DNA of 64,000 bases from Rummeliibacillus stabekisii (GTDB lineage: Bacteria > Bacillota > Bacilli > Bacillales_A > Planococcaceae), in assembly GCF_007988965.1 (NCBI RefSeq), contig NZ_BJVD01000010.1, positions 26,745-90,744 on the forward strand, in the 5' to 3' direction. The first letter of the stretch is position 1, and every line of letters begins with the position of its first letter. The position numbers were made by a program, and so were the translations under genes. A model generated the notes under the pieces. That model ran no database searches. It worked only from the letters and a program-made list of their open reading frames with translations, and had not been told where the DNA came from. This document shows positions 1-8,889 of the stretch, in pieces.

Positions 1-244
1 CGTTTTGATTTCTAAGATTGATGAATAATTCTTCTACATATCCATGTAAATTAATATTTGGGTAAAAATAAGAATGAAAGATTAACTTATTCCCCGTCGA
101 TAAGAGCGATTCAAAGTGCTCCCCTATTAAATTTTCTTGCTTGAACCCCATCCATTCAAGAAAGGTATTATTAACCTCTGTTATATAACCATTACGGTCA
201 ATCGATATAAACCCACAAGGTGCTTCTCTTAATCTTTCATTCAT
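1..244 (-). CDS. PAS-domain signalling protein, RsbP-like, C-terminus beyond window
   Basis: Only the first 81 codons lie in the window. They begin MNERLREAPCGFISIDRNG and read as the N-terminal half of a PAS domain. An SD (AGAGGGG) sits 9 bases before the ATG at 244, and the gene starts 20 bases after the rsbQ-like stop, so the two are an operon. In Bacillus subtilis RsbQ is paired with RsbP, a PAS-PP2C phosphatase that activates sigma-B by dephosphorylating RsbV under energy stress, and the RsbP N-terminus is similar to this one as I recall it. The output domain is not visible; RsbQ partners in other genomes can carry GGDEF or kinase outputs, so the phosphatase call is inference. Confidence 0.6.
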   Translation of the reverse strand, partial: MNERLREAPCGFISIDRNGYITEVNNTFLEWMGFKQENLIGEHFESLLSTGNKLIFHSYFYPNINLHGYVEELFINLRNQN

Positions 245-264
245 AATTAATCCCCTCTGATAAA

Positions 265-1065
265 TTAATTCTCTAGATACTCCATAATCATCTTAGTTGT
301 TTCTAACGGTTGACTAATATGTGGGTAATGACCTTTTGCATCTATAATTTTAAGCGTACTATTTGGCAAATGTTGATTTAAATATTCGCCTACTTCTTTT
401 GGTACAATGCTATCCTCAGAGCATTGAATAATTAATGTAGGTACATCTAATAAGTCTAAGCTAGAACGGTAATCTGAATAGAATGTAACCTCTGCAAACT
501 CCCTCGCTACACGTGAATTCGTTGAAACAAAGCTACTTTCCAGTTCTTTAGTTAGCTCTGAATCATTCGACTGATCCATAGCTAAAGGAGCCATATAGCT
601 TGCCCAGCCAGCAAAATTCATTTCCATCATCGCAAGTATTTCATTAATATCACTTCGTTCAAATCCACCAATATATCCGTCTGAATCATTTAAATAACAA
701 GGAGAAGGCGCAATCATAATCAGTTTATCGAAGTAATCTGGTCGCTCAATTGCAGCCAGCATGCCAATCATTGAACTAATTGAATGTCCAATAAATAATA
801 CATGTTGAAGATTCATTTCTTCAATGATGTCTAGAACATCCCGTTTATATCCATGGAGCGTGCTATATTTTTCTGATTTATAAGCAGTGATATCCGAGTT
901 TCCTGATCCTACATAATCAAATAAAACAATTCGATAACGATCAGCCAGGTTTGGAGTTACATATTGCCACATGCTCTGGTCACAACCAAATCCGTGTGCA
1001 AGAATAATCGTTTGCTCTCCCTGCCCTATAACCTTCACATTATTTCGATTCATCACATTATGCAT
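265..1065 (-). CDS. rsbQ: RsbQ-like alpha/beta hydrolase, energy-stress signalling
   Basis: 266-residue alpha/beta hydrolase, the same length class as B. subtilis RsbQ (269 residues). The signature stretches HGFGCDQSMW, VLFDYVGSGNSD and APSPCYLND are shared with RsbQ. The catalytic triad is complete: Ser95 in GHSIS, Asp218 in CSED and His246 in KGHYPH, each one residue off the RsbQ numbering. RsbQ is thought to hydrolyse a small hydrophobic ligand and pass the signal to the PAS domain of its partner. It lies directly upstream of the PAS gene at the left edge. The start at 1065 has AAAGGA 10 bases upstream. The assignment to the RsbQ subfamily is firm; its downstream output is not. Confidence 0.88.
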   Translation of the reverse strand: MHNVMNRNNVKVIGQGEQTIILAHGFGCDQSMWQYVTPNLADRYRIVLFDYVGSGNSDITAYKSEKYSTLHGYKRDVLDIIEEMNLQHVLFIGHSISSMIGMLAAIERPDYFDKLIMIAPSPCYLNDSDGYIGGFERSDINEILAMMEMNFAGWASYMAPLAMDQSNDSELTKELESSFVSTNSRVAREFAEVTFYSDYRSSLDLLDVPTLIIQCSEDSIVPKEVGEYLNQHLPNSTLKIIDAKGHYPHISQPLETTKMIMEYLEN

Positions 1066-1185
1066 AACAAGCGCTTCCTTTCTACTTTTCCTATTTTCAT
1101 TTTAACGAGTACACTTTAAATATCTAGTGAAATTTCCCATTTAACCTCTATTTAACCATTGTACTGGATAATTCAATTAATAAAA

Positions 1186-1216
1186 ATACAGTCCAAGCAA
1201 TTTACTGGGACTGTAT
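1186..1216 (-). terminator. Rho-independent terminator of the YeiL-like gene
   Basis: Nine-base-pair perfect stem ATACAGTCC/GGACTGTAT with a 13-base loop. On the minus strand it is followed by TTTTTATT, and it lies 10 bases after the stop of the regulator gene at 1227. Confidence 0.8.
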
Positions 1217-1226
1217 GAAATGTTTA

Positions 1227-1898
1227 TTACATATTTTTTAACATACCTGCAAGATTATATAAAGATTGAGGCCTGGTAATTTGGTAGTGTCTTCCACGCT
1301 TTTGTAAATAGCCTTTATCACAGAATTGTGTTAATACATGCAATAAGTGACGATAGGATACACCTAAATAATCACAAACTGTTATGTGCCTCTCTTTATA
1401 TATCCCTTCATCAGCTGTTTGTAAAATGAAATCTGCTAGTCTATTTTCAAGCGGAAAAGCCAGGCTCTGTGAATACCTCGTTGCCATAATAGTTGCCTTA
1501 ATACTTAAAAACTTGGTTAATTCACGTAGAAACTTTGCGTCTTCTAACAATTGGGTACCACAATGATGAATGGGAATAGCAAAACAAATGGTCTTAGTTA
1601 AGGCCTGAATCCCTTTTGTATAGTACACCTCGTTTAATAATTCCATTTCTCCAATATAATCATGAGTGTTGATAAAATTAATTAAGGATACTTTCCCATT
1701 TTGATGTGTTACATAAATTTTGCCCTTTCCTTCAATAACATAAAACAGAAAATTGGATCTCGTTCCTTCTTGTATTATCCATTCATCTCGCTCATACTGG
1801 TGTACCTCAATAAACTCCTCCACTGGAAAGGAAAACAAATGCGCAATTGAGTACTTCCTCATATATTGTTGTTTTTTCTCATCCTTGTAAGTTTCCAT
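1227..1898 (-). CDS. Crp/Fnr-family transcription regulator, YeiL-like
   Basis: 223 residues from the chosen start METYKDEKKQ. An N-terminal cyclic-nucleotide-binding-like beta barrel (about residues 25-135, with LFYVIEGKGKIYVTHQNGKVSLINF) is followed by a helix-turn-helix (about 165-205, DYLGVSYRHLLHVLTQF). Both blocks resemble Escherichia coli YeiL, including FPLENRLADFIL. The ligand is unknown. I chose the ATG at 1898 because GAGGTG lies 4 bases upstream; a longer in-frame ATG at 1928 lies inside a perfect palindrome and has no SD. The gene diverges from an MFS transporter, which is its probable target. Confidence 0.82.
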   Translation of the reverse strand: METYKDEKKQQYMRKYSIAHLFSFPVEEFIEVHQYERDEWIIQEGTRSNFLFYVIEGKGKIYVTHQNGKVSLINFINTHDYIGEMELLNEVYYTKGIQALTKTICFAIPIHHCGTQLLEDAKFLRELTKFLSIKATIMATRYSQSLAFPLENRLADFILQTADEGIYKERHITVCDYLGVSYRHLLHVLTQFCDKGYLQKRGRHYQITRPQSLYNLAGMLKNM

Positions 1899-1911
1899 CT
1901 TGCACCTCAAA

Positions 1912-1931
1912 AATATGAGATATCTCATATT
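1912..1931. promoter_or_regulatory. Perfect 20-bp palindrome, candidate operator
   Basis: AATATGAGATATCTCATATT is a perfect dyad in the 81-bp gap between the divergent YeiL-like regulator and the MFS gene. Its centre is 23 bp before the regulator start and 58 bp before the transporter start, where promoters should lie. Crp/Fnr proteins bind dyads, so control of one or both genes is likely (inference). Confidence 0.6.
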
Positions 1932-1979
1932 ATTCTCTCTTCACTCCATGATACCATGCAAACAATGGAGGGAAATAAA

Positions 1980-3146
1980 ATGAACACACATCACACACAT
2001 CGCTGGATGAGCATGCAATATTTTAGTTTTTTCATGACATGGGGGATTTTTCTGCCCTATTGGACGGGATGGTTGATTCATGCCAAAGGAATGACCATCC
2101 CTCAAGCTAGTTTGATTATGAGTGTGGGTCTAGTTGCCAGAGGCCTTTCTACACTATTTGCATTTCCTTATTTGTCAGAGAAATATAGTATTAAAACCTT
2201 ATTAAATGGAGCAGGGATTGGAACACTGATTGCCATACTGTTTTATATTCCATCCAGCTCCTTTACAAGCTTACTTATAGTTACATTAATATTTCACTTC
2301 TTTTATCCAGCTTTGATGCCTACCTTGGATAGCGCTGCTGGCGTGCTTATACAAAGTAATCAGTTAAAAGATTATGGAAAGAGCCGTCAGTGGGGATCTA
2401 TTGCCTTTATCTTGGCTGGCATGCTTTTATCTGTCTTTACAGGGTCACTTGGAGATAAAGTTATTTTATGGGGATTCTTACTTGGTGCTGTGGTATTGAT
2501 ATGTCTTGGTTTCACACGTGCTCCCGCAATTCTATCTGTAAAGCCAACGGTAGATCTAATGCAAAAGGGTGGAATGCTAAAATTATTCCGTATTAAGTAC
2601 TTTAGTTTAGTACTAATTATCGTCATCTTACTGCAAGCAGCACATGCATCCTATTACAGTTATGGTTATCTCTTTTTACAAGAAATACATGCACCCAAGT
2701 TTTTAATAGGTACTATTATTAATATCTCCGTTATAGCAGAAGTCATCTTTTTTTCCATAGCTGATCGAAAGTTTCAAACATTCTCAGTGGGTTCGTTATT
2801 AGCTATAGCAGCGGTGGGTTCTACCATTCGTTGGGTATTCGTATTTGTCTTTCCAAATGTAATCGTTTTTAGTATTGCACAGGCTCTGCATGCTTTTTCA
2901 TTTGCTATGGCGCATTATGCGTTTATGAAATACCAAATAAAAAACATTTCACCTACAATGATTTCGAAAGCTCAAGGCATTTATTCAGCTTTAGCCCTTA
3001 GTTGGAGTACTGCTGTATTTACTGTATTTGGCGGTTATTTATACGAAATTGAGCCAAGATATGCCTTTCTCGGCATGATTGTTTGTACTATCCCTGCTAT
3101 GATACTCGCGCTTTTATACCGAAAACTAGAAATAAACAATTCATAA
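1980..3146 (+). CDS. MFS transporter, HcaT/YwbF-like
   Basis: 388-residue integral membrane protein with about 12 hydrophobic segments. The N-terminus MQYFSFFMTWGIFLPYWTGWL and the loop LKDYGKSRQWGSIAFILAG match the signature of the phenylpropionate/nucleoside-H+ symporter branch that includes E. coli HcaT and B. subtilis YwbF. The real start is the ATG at 1980, with GGAGGG 7 bases upstream; in-frame sequence before it overlaps the divergent regulator. Divergence from a YeiL-like regulator with a shared palindrome suggests regulated uptake. The substrate cannot be told from sequence: an aromatic acid, nucleoside or sugar are all possible. Confidence 0.8.
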   Translation: MNTHHTHRWMSMQYFSFFMTWGIFLPYWTGWLIHAKGMTIPQASLIMSVGLVARGLSTLFAFPYLSEKYSIKTLLNGAGIGTLIAILFYIPSSSFTSLLIVTLIFHFFYPALMPTLDSAAGVLIQSNQLKDYGKSRQWGSIAFILAGMLLSVFTGSLGDKVILWGFLLGAVVLICLGFTRAPAILSVKPTVDLMQKGGMLKLFRIKYFSLVLIIVILLQAAHASYYSYGYLFLQEIHAPKFLIGTIINISVIAEVIFFSIADRKFQTFSVGSLLAIAAVGSTIRWVFVFVFPNVIVFSIAQALHAFSFAMAHYAFMKYQIKNISPTMISKAQGIYSALALSWSTAVFTVFGGYLYEIEPRYAFLGMIVCTIPAMILALLYRKLEINNS

Positions 3147-3150
3147 AAAA

Positions 3151-3185
3151 AATAAGCAAAGGAGATAATCCAATGCTTATTTTCC
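3151..3185 (+). terminator. Terminator after the MFS gene
   Basis: Stem AATAAGCA/TGCTTATT with a 15-base loop, flanked by an A-run before and TTTTCC after, immediately downstream of the stop at 3146. Confidence 0.6.
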
Positions 3186-3240
3186 TTCTCAAATCAGCTT
3201 AAAGATCTCTATATAGTTAGTGTTATTTAATAGTTGTTAT

Positions 3241-4074
3241 TTATTCTTTAAGCAATTTAAACTTCTCATAACTCTGTTTAAATTCTTTTTCAGTTACAGC
3301 ATGAAATCGCAGTTGTTCACCGGTTATCCAAAATAAAAGGTCTAAGCCAGTTGCATCCTTAAGAAAATACCCATCCAGTTTTGTATATTTTCCGTTTACT
3401 TTAGGAAAGAACTCAACCATTTTTCCGTCTGTTATCCCATTCATCACATAACGGGTTTCCTTATAGGGTTTATTAGAGTCACCATTAGCATTCATAACAA
3501 GAAGTGACCCAGACAATTCTCCTCCAGATAGTACCTCATCAACTTTTAGAAAGAGCTGATATGTTCCATGTTCCTCAGCATAAAGATAGCCATAATTTCG
3601 TTTCAGTGCAACCGTAAATTGTTTCCAACGCGTCTTTTCCACATATTCCGTATTATATTCCCTATTTGCCTCTACAGATGTAGCAAGCTCCTCTTGGCTA
3701 ACACCCCTGTATAAATGGCTACTCTTTTCGCCTCTTTTTTGTACCAGCAGATTAGATTTAGAAGGCTTTATATCAAACACCAGAACATTCCCATATTTAT
3801 TCACCTTCAATTCAAACCCTTCTTCGGTTTCCTTTCCAGTGACAGAGAATGTTTCTTTTTCTTTGATTTTCTGTTGATGATATTCACCTTTCACTTTTCC
3901 ATTTCGACTAGTCAGTTCAAACCAAGAAAGGACATCGTTATCATCGTATACAAACGCATCAAATTGATTAAGTAATACCTGTCGCTCCTTAATCTCTAAA
4001 GCAAACCACCAAAGTGCTAGCCCAACAAGCAGAAATATTACCGCTACAATTCCCCAATTTTTGAACTTCCTCAT
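3241..4074 (-). CDS. Hypothetical protein with one N-terminal membrane anchor
   Basis: 277 residues from MRKFKNWGIVAVIF, preceded by AGGGGAGGG 4 bases upstream; in-frame codons above this are not needed. One hydrophobic segment (about residues 6-24) is followed by a long polar, lysine- and glutamate-rich domain predicted to be outside the membrane. There is no lipobox cysteine, so it is an anchored rather than a lipid-modified protein. I recognise no family. It has its own intergenic spaces on both sides and no obvious operon partner. Confidence 0.65.
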   Translation of the reverse strand: MRKFKNWGIVAVIFLLVGLALWWFALEIKERQVLLNQFDAFVYDDNDVLSWFELTSRNGKVKGEYHQQKIKEKETFSVTGKETEEGFELKVNKYGNVLVFDIKPSKSNLLVQKRGEKSSHLYRGVSQEELATSVEANREYNTEYVEKTRWKQFTVALKRNYGYLYAEEHGTYQLFLKVDEVLSGGELSGSLLVMNANGDSNKPYKETRYVMNGITDGKMVEFFPKVNGKYTKLDGYFLKDATGLDLLFWITGEQLRFHAVTEKEFKQSYEKFKLLKE

Positions 4075-4260
4075 TTTGCCCTCCCCTAGATTAGCCTTAG
4101 CCTGCAAAACAAGATCGGTCTATCTTATGTAAGACTTCAAGATTATTTGTTAGAAGTCCTGCAAAGCAAGTTGTTCTTATCTTTCATTTTTAGGAATTCA
4201 TACTAGATAAATGTTCAATTTATGAGTAAATGATTTGTACATAGCCTAGCTCTTAGCTTC

Positions 4261-5427
4261 TTATTCTGCTGGTAAATTAATTCTGAAGTACTTTATTTTT
4301 ATTGTTATCAATAATAAAGAAAGAAGCGTGAATAGGAAGCCACTCCAAATCAGCTGGTGAATTCCTAATTTAGAAATAAACCAGCCTCCAATAGTCGTTC
4401 CTAAAGTAATTCCAAGGTTTGAAAACGAGACGAATAAACTGTTTCCAAATTCCGGCGATTCCTTTGCTTCATTCATTAACCAAGCTTGGCTTACGATTAA
4501 TCCACCAGAATGAATGATCCCCCAAATAAATATCATAAAAATCATGGGAACTAAATAAGAGCCTAAATAATATAGCAATATATAAATAATTAAATATGCA
4601 CCTAGGAATGATACGATGGTATTCACAATACTTCTTTGTAAAAATACTCCGAATAAATGATTGCCAACAATCATAATTAACCCAAATATGAGTAACATGA
4701 TACTGATTAGAGAACCATTCATGTTTGATACTCTTGCAAGGTACTCAGCAAAGTAACTATAAACTGAAAACATGGCTGCAAAAATAAATACAACTGCTAT
4801 TATGTTTAACCACAATCCAGGCTTACGTAATATACCTATCTGTTTTCCAAAGGACATTTTTTTTGTAACTGGCATAGAAGGAAGCAAAGTAGCTATTCCT
4901 ATAAAAGCAAGAGCGTTTACAATTGCTCCAAACAAAAAAGCAACTTCTAATGAAAACTGTTCTGCAAGATAAGATGTTAATGGTACACCAAAAGCAAAAC
5001 CAACGGTAATTCCCATGAAAACCTTCGTGATGGCTTGTCCACTTTTTTCAGGTGGGACAAGAGAAGCGGCAGTAACAAGTGCTATCGAAAAGAACAGGGG
5101 GTGAAGCGCTGCAGGTAGAATACGAAAAATGAGCATAATTTCAAACTGGGTTGTAAAAGCATAAATAACATTAGAAATAACGAACATAAATATGGCTGTC
5201 AGTAAAAGTAACTTACGGTTAATTCCAGAGACTATTACTATAAGAAATGGCCCAGAGATTGCAACAACTAGCGCAAATATACTTACTAATAAGCCCGCCT
5301 GTGAAGTGGAAATTGCAAATTTTTTCGCTATTTGTGGTAACACCCCGACAATACTCATTTCTGTTGTAATGATTCCAAATACACCTAATGCCAATGTAAT
5401 GATAAGCAGAGGGCTTATTTTCTTCAT
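4261..5427 (-). CDS. MFS efflux transporter, DHA1 family
   Basis: 388 residues with about 12 membrane segments. The N-terminus LALGVFGIITTEMSIVGVLPQIAKKF is the signature of the YdhP/AraJ/NepI-like drug or metabolite exporters of the DHA1 family. The ATG at 5427 has GGAG 10 bases upstream; an in-frame TTG three codons earlier sits too close to that SD. The gene lies downstream of an ArsR-type repressor, and an operator-like dyad (5472-5487) precedes it that matches one before the repressor, so the pump is probably induced by the repressor's ligand. The substrate is unknown. Confidence 0.82.
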   Translation of the reverse strand: MKKISPLLIITLALGVFGIITTEMSIVGVLPQIAKKFAISTSQAGLLVSIFALVVAISGPFLIVIVSGINRKLLLLTAIFMFVISNVIYAFTTQFEIMLIFRILPAALHPLFFSIALVTAASLVPPEKSGQAITKVFMGITVGFAFGVPLTSYLAEQFSLEVAFLFGAIVNALAFIGIATLLPSMPVTKKMSFGKQIGILRKPGLWLNIIAVVFIFAAMFSVYSYFAEYLARVSNMNGSLISIMLLIFGLIMIVGNHLFGVFLQRSIVNTIVSFLGAYLIIYILLYYLGSYLVPMIFMIFIWGIIHSGGLIVSQAWLMNEAKESPEFGNSLFVSFSNLGITLGTTIGGWFISKLGIHQLIWSGFLFTLLSLLLITIKIKYFRINLPAE

Positions 5428-5471
5428 GAATATCAAACTCCATTCTTAATTATAAATTTATTCATCTATAT

Positions 5472-5487
5472 ATCTAAAAAAATAGAT
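5472..5487. promoter_or_regulatory. Operator-like dyad ATCTA-N6-TAGAT before the efflux gene
   Basis: ATCTAAAAAAATAGAT, ending 45 bases upstream of the transporter start. The same half-sites and spacing occur upstream of the arsR-type gene at 5845-5860. AT-rich dyads with short half-sites are typical ArsR/SmtB operators. Confidence 0.55.
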
Positions 5488-5521
5488 GTATTAGCTTAAA
5501 AAAAGAAACCCTCCCCTCTTT

Positions 5522-5833
5522 TTATAATTTAGTTTGAACATAATCGGCAAATTCTTTGATTGTTTTTTCATTCCGACGATAATACGTCCACTTCCCAATT
5601 CGTTCGGATTCTAATAATCCTGCCTTTTTCATTGTTAATAAATAACTAGAAATAACTGATTGGGCCATCCCAGTTTTTAATTGAATCTCTCCTACACATA
5701 CGCCAACTTGAAAACTAATCCCCTGTTTTAAATAAGGCTCTTCATCAAAATAAATTTCTGGGTCTTTTAACCACAATAAAATTTGTTGTCTTGTCTCATT
5801 TGATAATGCTTTATAAATTAGTAAAGGTTCCAT
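5522..5833 (-). CDS. ArsR-family winged-helix repressor
   Basis: 103 residues. N-terminal IYKALSNETRQQILLWL is the standard ArsR opening helix; the recognition helix is MAQSVISSYLLTMKKAGLL (about residues 56-74), followed by a beta wing (ERIGKWTYYRRN). The insertion around residues 25-45 (DPEIYFDEEPYLKQGISFQVGVCVGEI) is characteristic of a Bacilli subgroup that usually sits beside MFS exporters. There is one cysteine (VCVGE) but no CxC metal motif, so a metal ligand is not supported. It probably represses itself and the downstream efflux gene through the paired dyads. Confidence 0.85.
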   Translation of the reverse strand: MEPLLIYKALSNETRQQILLWLKDPEIYFDEEPYLKQGISFQVGVCVGEIQLKTGMAQSVISSYLLTMKKAGLLESERIGKWTYYRRNEKTIKEFADYVQTKL

Positions 5834-5844
5834 ACCACCATTAT

Positions 5845-5860
5845 ATCTATTTTTATAGAT
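5845..5860. promoter_or_regulatory. Operator-like dyad ATCTA-N6-TAGAT before the arsR-type gene
   Basis: ATCTATTTTTATAGAT, a perfect palindrome 11 bases upstream of the repressor start. It is the second copy of the dyad found at 5472-5487 and suggests autoregulation. Confidence 0.6.
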
Positions 5861-6075
5861 TTGTAAATAAGTTGCGAAAGAAAAAAGACCTCAACCAATA
5901 GCTCAAACATTCTAAGTTATTTTGACTTCAGTTTATATATTTAGTTTTATGCAATTCGTTTATCTAAATATTTACAGCTTCTTTTTACTAAAAGTGGTTC
6001 AAAGTTTTATTTTCTTAAATTACTATAAGGTATAATCTTAAGTACTATATCTTTCTAAAAAGGAATGGATAATAC

Positions 6076-8871
6076 ATGAGTAAAGAACAAACAAGATACT
6101 CACGTCTTGCTAATATAACTAAAGTTATCAATATGAAGCTCGAATTACGCGAAGTATTGGAACAAGTAACCATTGCAATATCAGAGGAAATAGTCCGATG
6201 TAATTCTGTCGGCATATACTTACCTCAAGAAGATGGATCGTTTAGAGGCTTTGTAGGAAAACCGGAATATCTAAATGGATGGACCTTAGATATGCATGTC
6301 ATTGATACGGATTACGATTTACTCGCAAAAGAAGTGATTGAAACCAAGAAAGCCATATACATTCCTGATACATCAAAAGATAATCGTCCTGACCCACGGG
6401 CTGTTGCAGGATTTCAAATCAAGTCTTTATTAGGTCTGCCCATTTCTTTTGAAGATGAGCTATTTGGACTGGTCTTTTTATTCGATTATGGCATACCGAT
6501 GAATCTAACAGATGAAGAAATACAAACAGTCGAGGCATATGTCAATATGGCTGCTGTTGCCATACAAAATGCGAATAATCTAACGTATAAAGAACGACTC
6601 ATTAAAGAAAAGCAGCTTTTGCTTGATGCGACACGAGATTTATCGATGTGTTCTTCTATGCAAGAAAGTCTTGATAAATGCTTTTTCTATTTAGCCCAAG
6701 TTTTAGATACGTATAATACAGGGGTTCACTTATTAGATCCGATAGCTGAGAAAAAGATTAAACCCGCCAAGTTAAGCAATAGGAGTGACTGGACTGAATC
6801 AGAATGGCTCAAAACACATAATAAATTTCAAATGGATCAAAGTAATGACCTGGTAATGCAAGAAGTTTTTGAAACAAGAAAAGCTATATTCATTCCCGAT
6901 GTATTTAAAGATAATCGACCAAATCACGAAGTTTGTCGTAATTTTGGCATTAAAGGTCTACTCATGTTTCCTTTAATTTCAATGGGCGAGATTTTAGGAC
7001 AAATCTCAATTGTAAATCTTGGCGAAGAGAAAGTCTCTTATTCAGAAAATAAAATACAATTAGCCCAATCTATTATAGATGCGACAGCCGCCACATTATC
7101 AAATCTTTTATATATGGAAAAGCAAGAGGTCATTATTGAAGAAAGAACATCTGAAGTAACAGATAAAAATCAAGAACTTGAAAGAGTTATAGCAGAATTA
7201 CAGCAACTTAGTCGGGAAAAGGAGTTGATTCTCAACTCTGCAGGCGAGGGGATCTTTGGATTAGACCTTGACCGAAATATTACCTTTTGTAATCCAGCAG
7301 GTGCACACATGTTAGGTTATAAAACAGAGGACGAATTAATTGGAAAAACAGTAAATGTTATCTTTAACAATACAGAAATAAGCCGATTAAATAGTGTGGC
7401 ATCTAATTTAGAAGAAAACCCGAAATACGGATTAAAAGAAGGCGAATTTTATAGAAAAGATCATTCGAGTCTTCCCGTTGAGTATGTCATCTCTCAAATA
7501 GAAGAGCGGGGTAAAATTGTTGGGGAAGTTGTCACGTTTAAAGATATTACAGAACGAAAACAATTAGAAGAAGAGATTACCTACCATGCATATTATGATA
7601 GCTTAACAGATTTGCCCAACAGAGTTCTCTTAAATGATAGATTAACGCAAGGCATCATCCATTCAAAAGAGAATGGAGAAAAATTAGCCGTATTGTACTT
7701 AGATTTGGATCGTTTTAAATATGTGAATGACTCACTTGGCCATAGCTTTGGAGATCGTTTACTTCGAGATGTTGCCAATCGTTTACGCCATTGTGTTCCG
7801 CACACAGCAACATTATCTCGTCAAGGTGGAGACGAATTTGCCATTTGTTTACCCCATATCCACAGTAAAGATGATGTCTTAAAAGTGGTTGATGATATTA
7901 TCTCGACTTTTACAAAGCCTTTTAATTTGCTAGACAATGAAATATTTATTAAAGCGAGCATCGGTATTAGTTTATTTCCTGATAACGGGGATACAACAGA
8001 AACATTAATTAAAAATGCAGATACGGCCATGTACAAATCAAAAGAGACAACAGGCAGTGGTTATCATTTCTTTAGTGAAAGCATGGATGTAAGAACCTTT
8101 GAAAACATTAAGTTAGAAAATGCTTTATACAAAGCTTTAGAAAAAGATGAGCTTGTTCTCCTCTATCAACCTCAAATCAACTATAAAACGAATCAGTTAG
8201 AGGGAGTAGAAGCCTTAGTAAGATGGAATCATCCAGAACACGGTATGATTCCGCCAGAAAAATTTATTCCTATTGCTGAAGAAACAGGTCTGATTGTGCC
8301 CATCGGTGAATGGGTTCTTACTGAAGCTTGTAAGCAGATCAAGGCATGGCATAATCAAGGTTTCCAATTAAAAAGTGTGTCTGTCAATCTATCTGTTCTT
8401 CAGTTCGAGCAAAATAATTTATTCTCTATTGTCAAAAATGTATTAGAAAAAGTTAAGCTATCACCTGAGTATTTGCATCTAGAGCTCACAGAGAATCTTA
8501 TTGTTAAAAATACAGAGTTAACTTTAAAAACAATGAAACAATTAAATGGATTAGGTATTAACTTAGCCATTGATGACTTTGGCACTGGTTACTCTTCTTT
8601 AGGTTACTTAAAAAAATTGCCAATTTCTACATTAAAAATCGATAAAACCTTCGTGCAAGAAATGACAGAAGACGAGGCTGCGATTACCAATACAATCATC
8701 ACACTAGCTCACAATTTAAATCTTGAAGTCATTGCTGAAGGTGTCGAGACATTAGAACAAGTAGAATTTTTATCTTCTCAAAATTGTTATTTGATGCAAG
8801 GTTATTTTTTCAGTAAGCCATTAACAGCTGATCATCTATTGAAAAAATACTTTCCATATAAATCTATTTAG
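6076..8871 (+). CDS. GAF-GAF-PAS-GGDEF-EAL c-di-GMP signalling protein
   Basis: 931 residues, soluble, no membrane segment. Order: GAF 1 (about 20-165), GAF 2 (about 185-345), a coiled-coil linker, PAS (about 375-495), GGDEF (about 505-670) and EAL (about 685-925). The cyclase signature RQGGDEF is intact and no RxxD inhibitory site precedes it. The EAL domain keeps EALVRW, ELTEN, DDFGTGYSS, KIDKTF and EGVET, so phosphodiesterase activity is expected; net activity could be either. Two GAF and one PAS domains imply cytosolic small-molecule or redox sensing. The thiamine-diphosphate enzyme gene starts 18 bases after its stop, suggesting co-transcription. Confidence 0.92.
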   Translation: MSKEQTRYSRLANITKVINMKLELREVLEQVTIAISEEIVRCNSVGIYLPQEDGSFRGFVGKPEYLNGWTLDMHVIDTDYDLLAKEVIETKKAIYIPDTSKDNRPDPRAVAGFQIKSLLGLPISFEDELFGLVFLFDYGIPMNLTDEEIQTVEAYVNMAAVAIQNANNLTYKERLIKEKQLLLDATRDLSMCSSMQESLDKCFFYLAQVLDTYNTGVHLLDPIAEKKIKPAKLSNRSDWTESEWLKTHNKFQMDQSNDLVMQEVFETRKAIFIPDVFKDNRPNHEVCRNFGIKGLLMFPLISMGEILGQISIVNLGEEKVSYSENKIQLAQSIIDATAATLSNLLYMEKQEVIIEERTSEVTDKNQELERVIAELQQLSREKELILNSAGEGIFGLDLDRNITFCNPAGAHMLGYKTEDELIGKTVNVIFNNTEISRLNSVASNLEENPKYGLKEGEFYRKDHSSLPVEYVISQIEERGKIVGEVVTFKDITERKQLEEEITYHAYYDSLTDLPNRVLLNDRLTQGIIHSKENGEKLAVLYLDLDRFKYVNDSLGHSFGDRLLRDVANRLRHCVPHTATLSRQGGDEFAICLPHIHSKDDVLKVVDDIISTFTKPFNLLDNEIFIKASIGISLFPDNGDTTETLIKNADTAMYKSKETTGSGYHFFSESMDVRTFENIKLENALYKALEKDELVLLYQPQINYKTNQLEGVEALVRWNHPEHGMIPPEKFIPIAEETGLIVPIGEWVLTEACKQIKAWHNQGFQLKSVSVNLSVLQFEQNNLFSIVKNVLEKVKLSPEYLHLELTENLIVKNTELTLKTMKQLNGLGINLAIDDFGTGYSSLGYLKKLPISTLKIDKTFVQEMTEDEAAITNTIITLAHNLNLEVIAEGVETLEQVEFLSSQNCYLMQGYFFSKPLTADHLLKKYFPYKSI

Positions 8872-8889
8872 TCTATAAGGAGAATGAAT

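Noticed and set aside
1066..1085. AAGCGCTT before rsbQ as a catabolite-response (cre) site
   Set aside because: Only the central 8 bases fit; the flanks do not match the consensus.
1866..1979. Longer N-terminus for the MFS protein starting at 1866
   Set aside because: It would overlap the divergent regulator and the operator palindrome, and the ATG at 1980 has a good SD.
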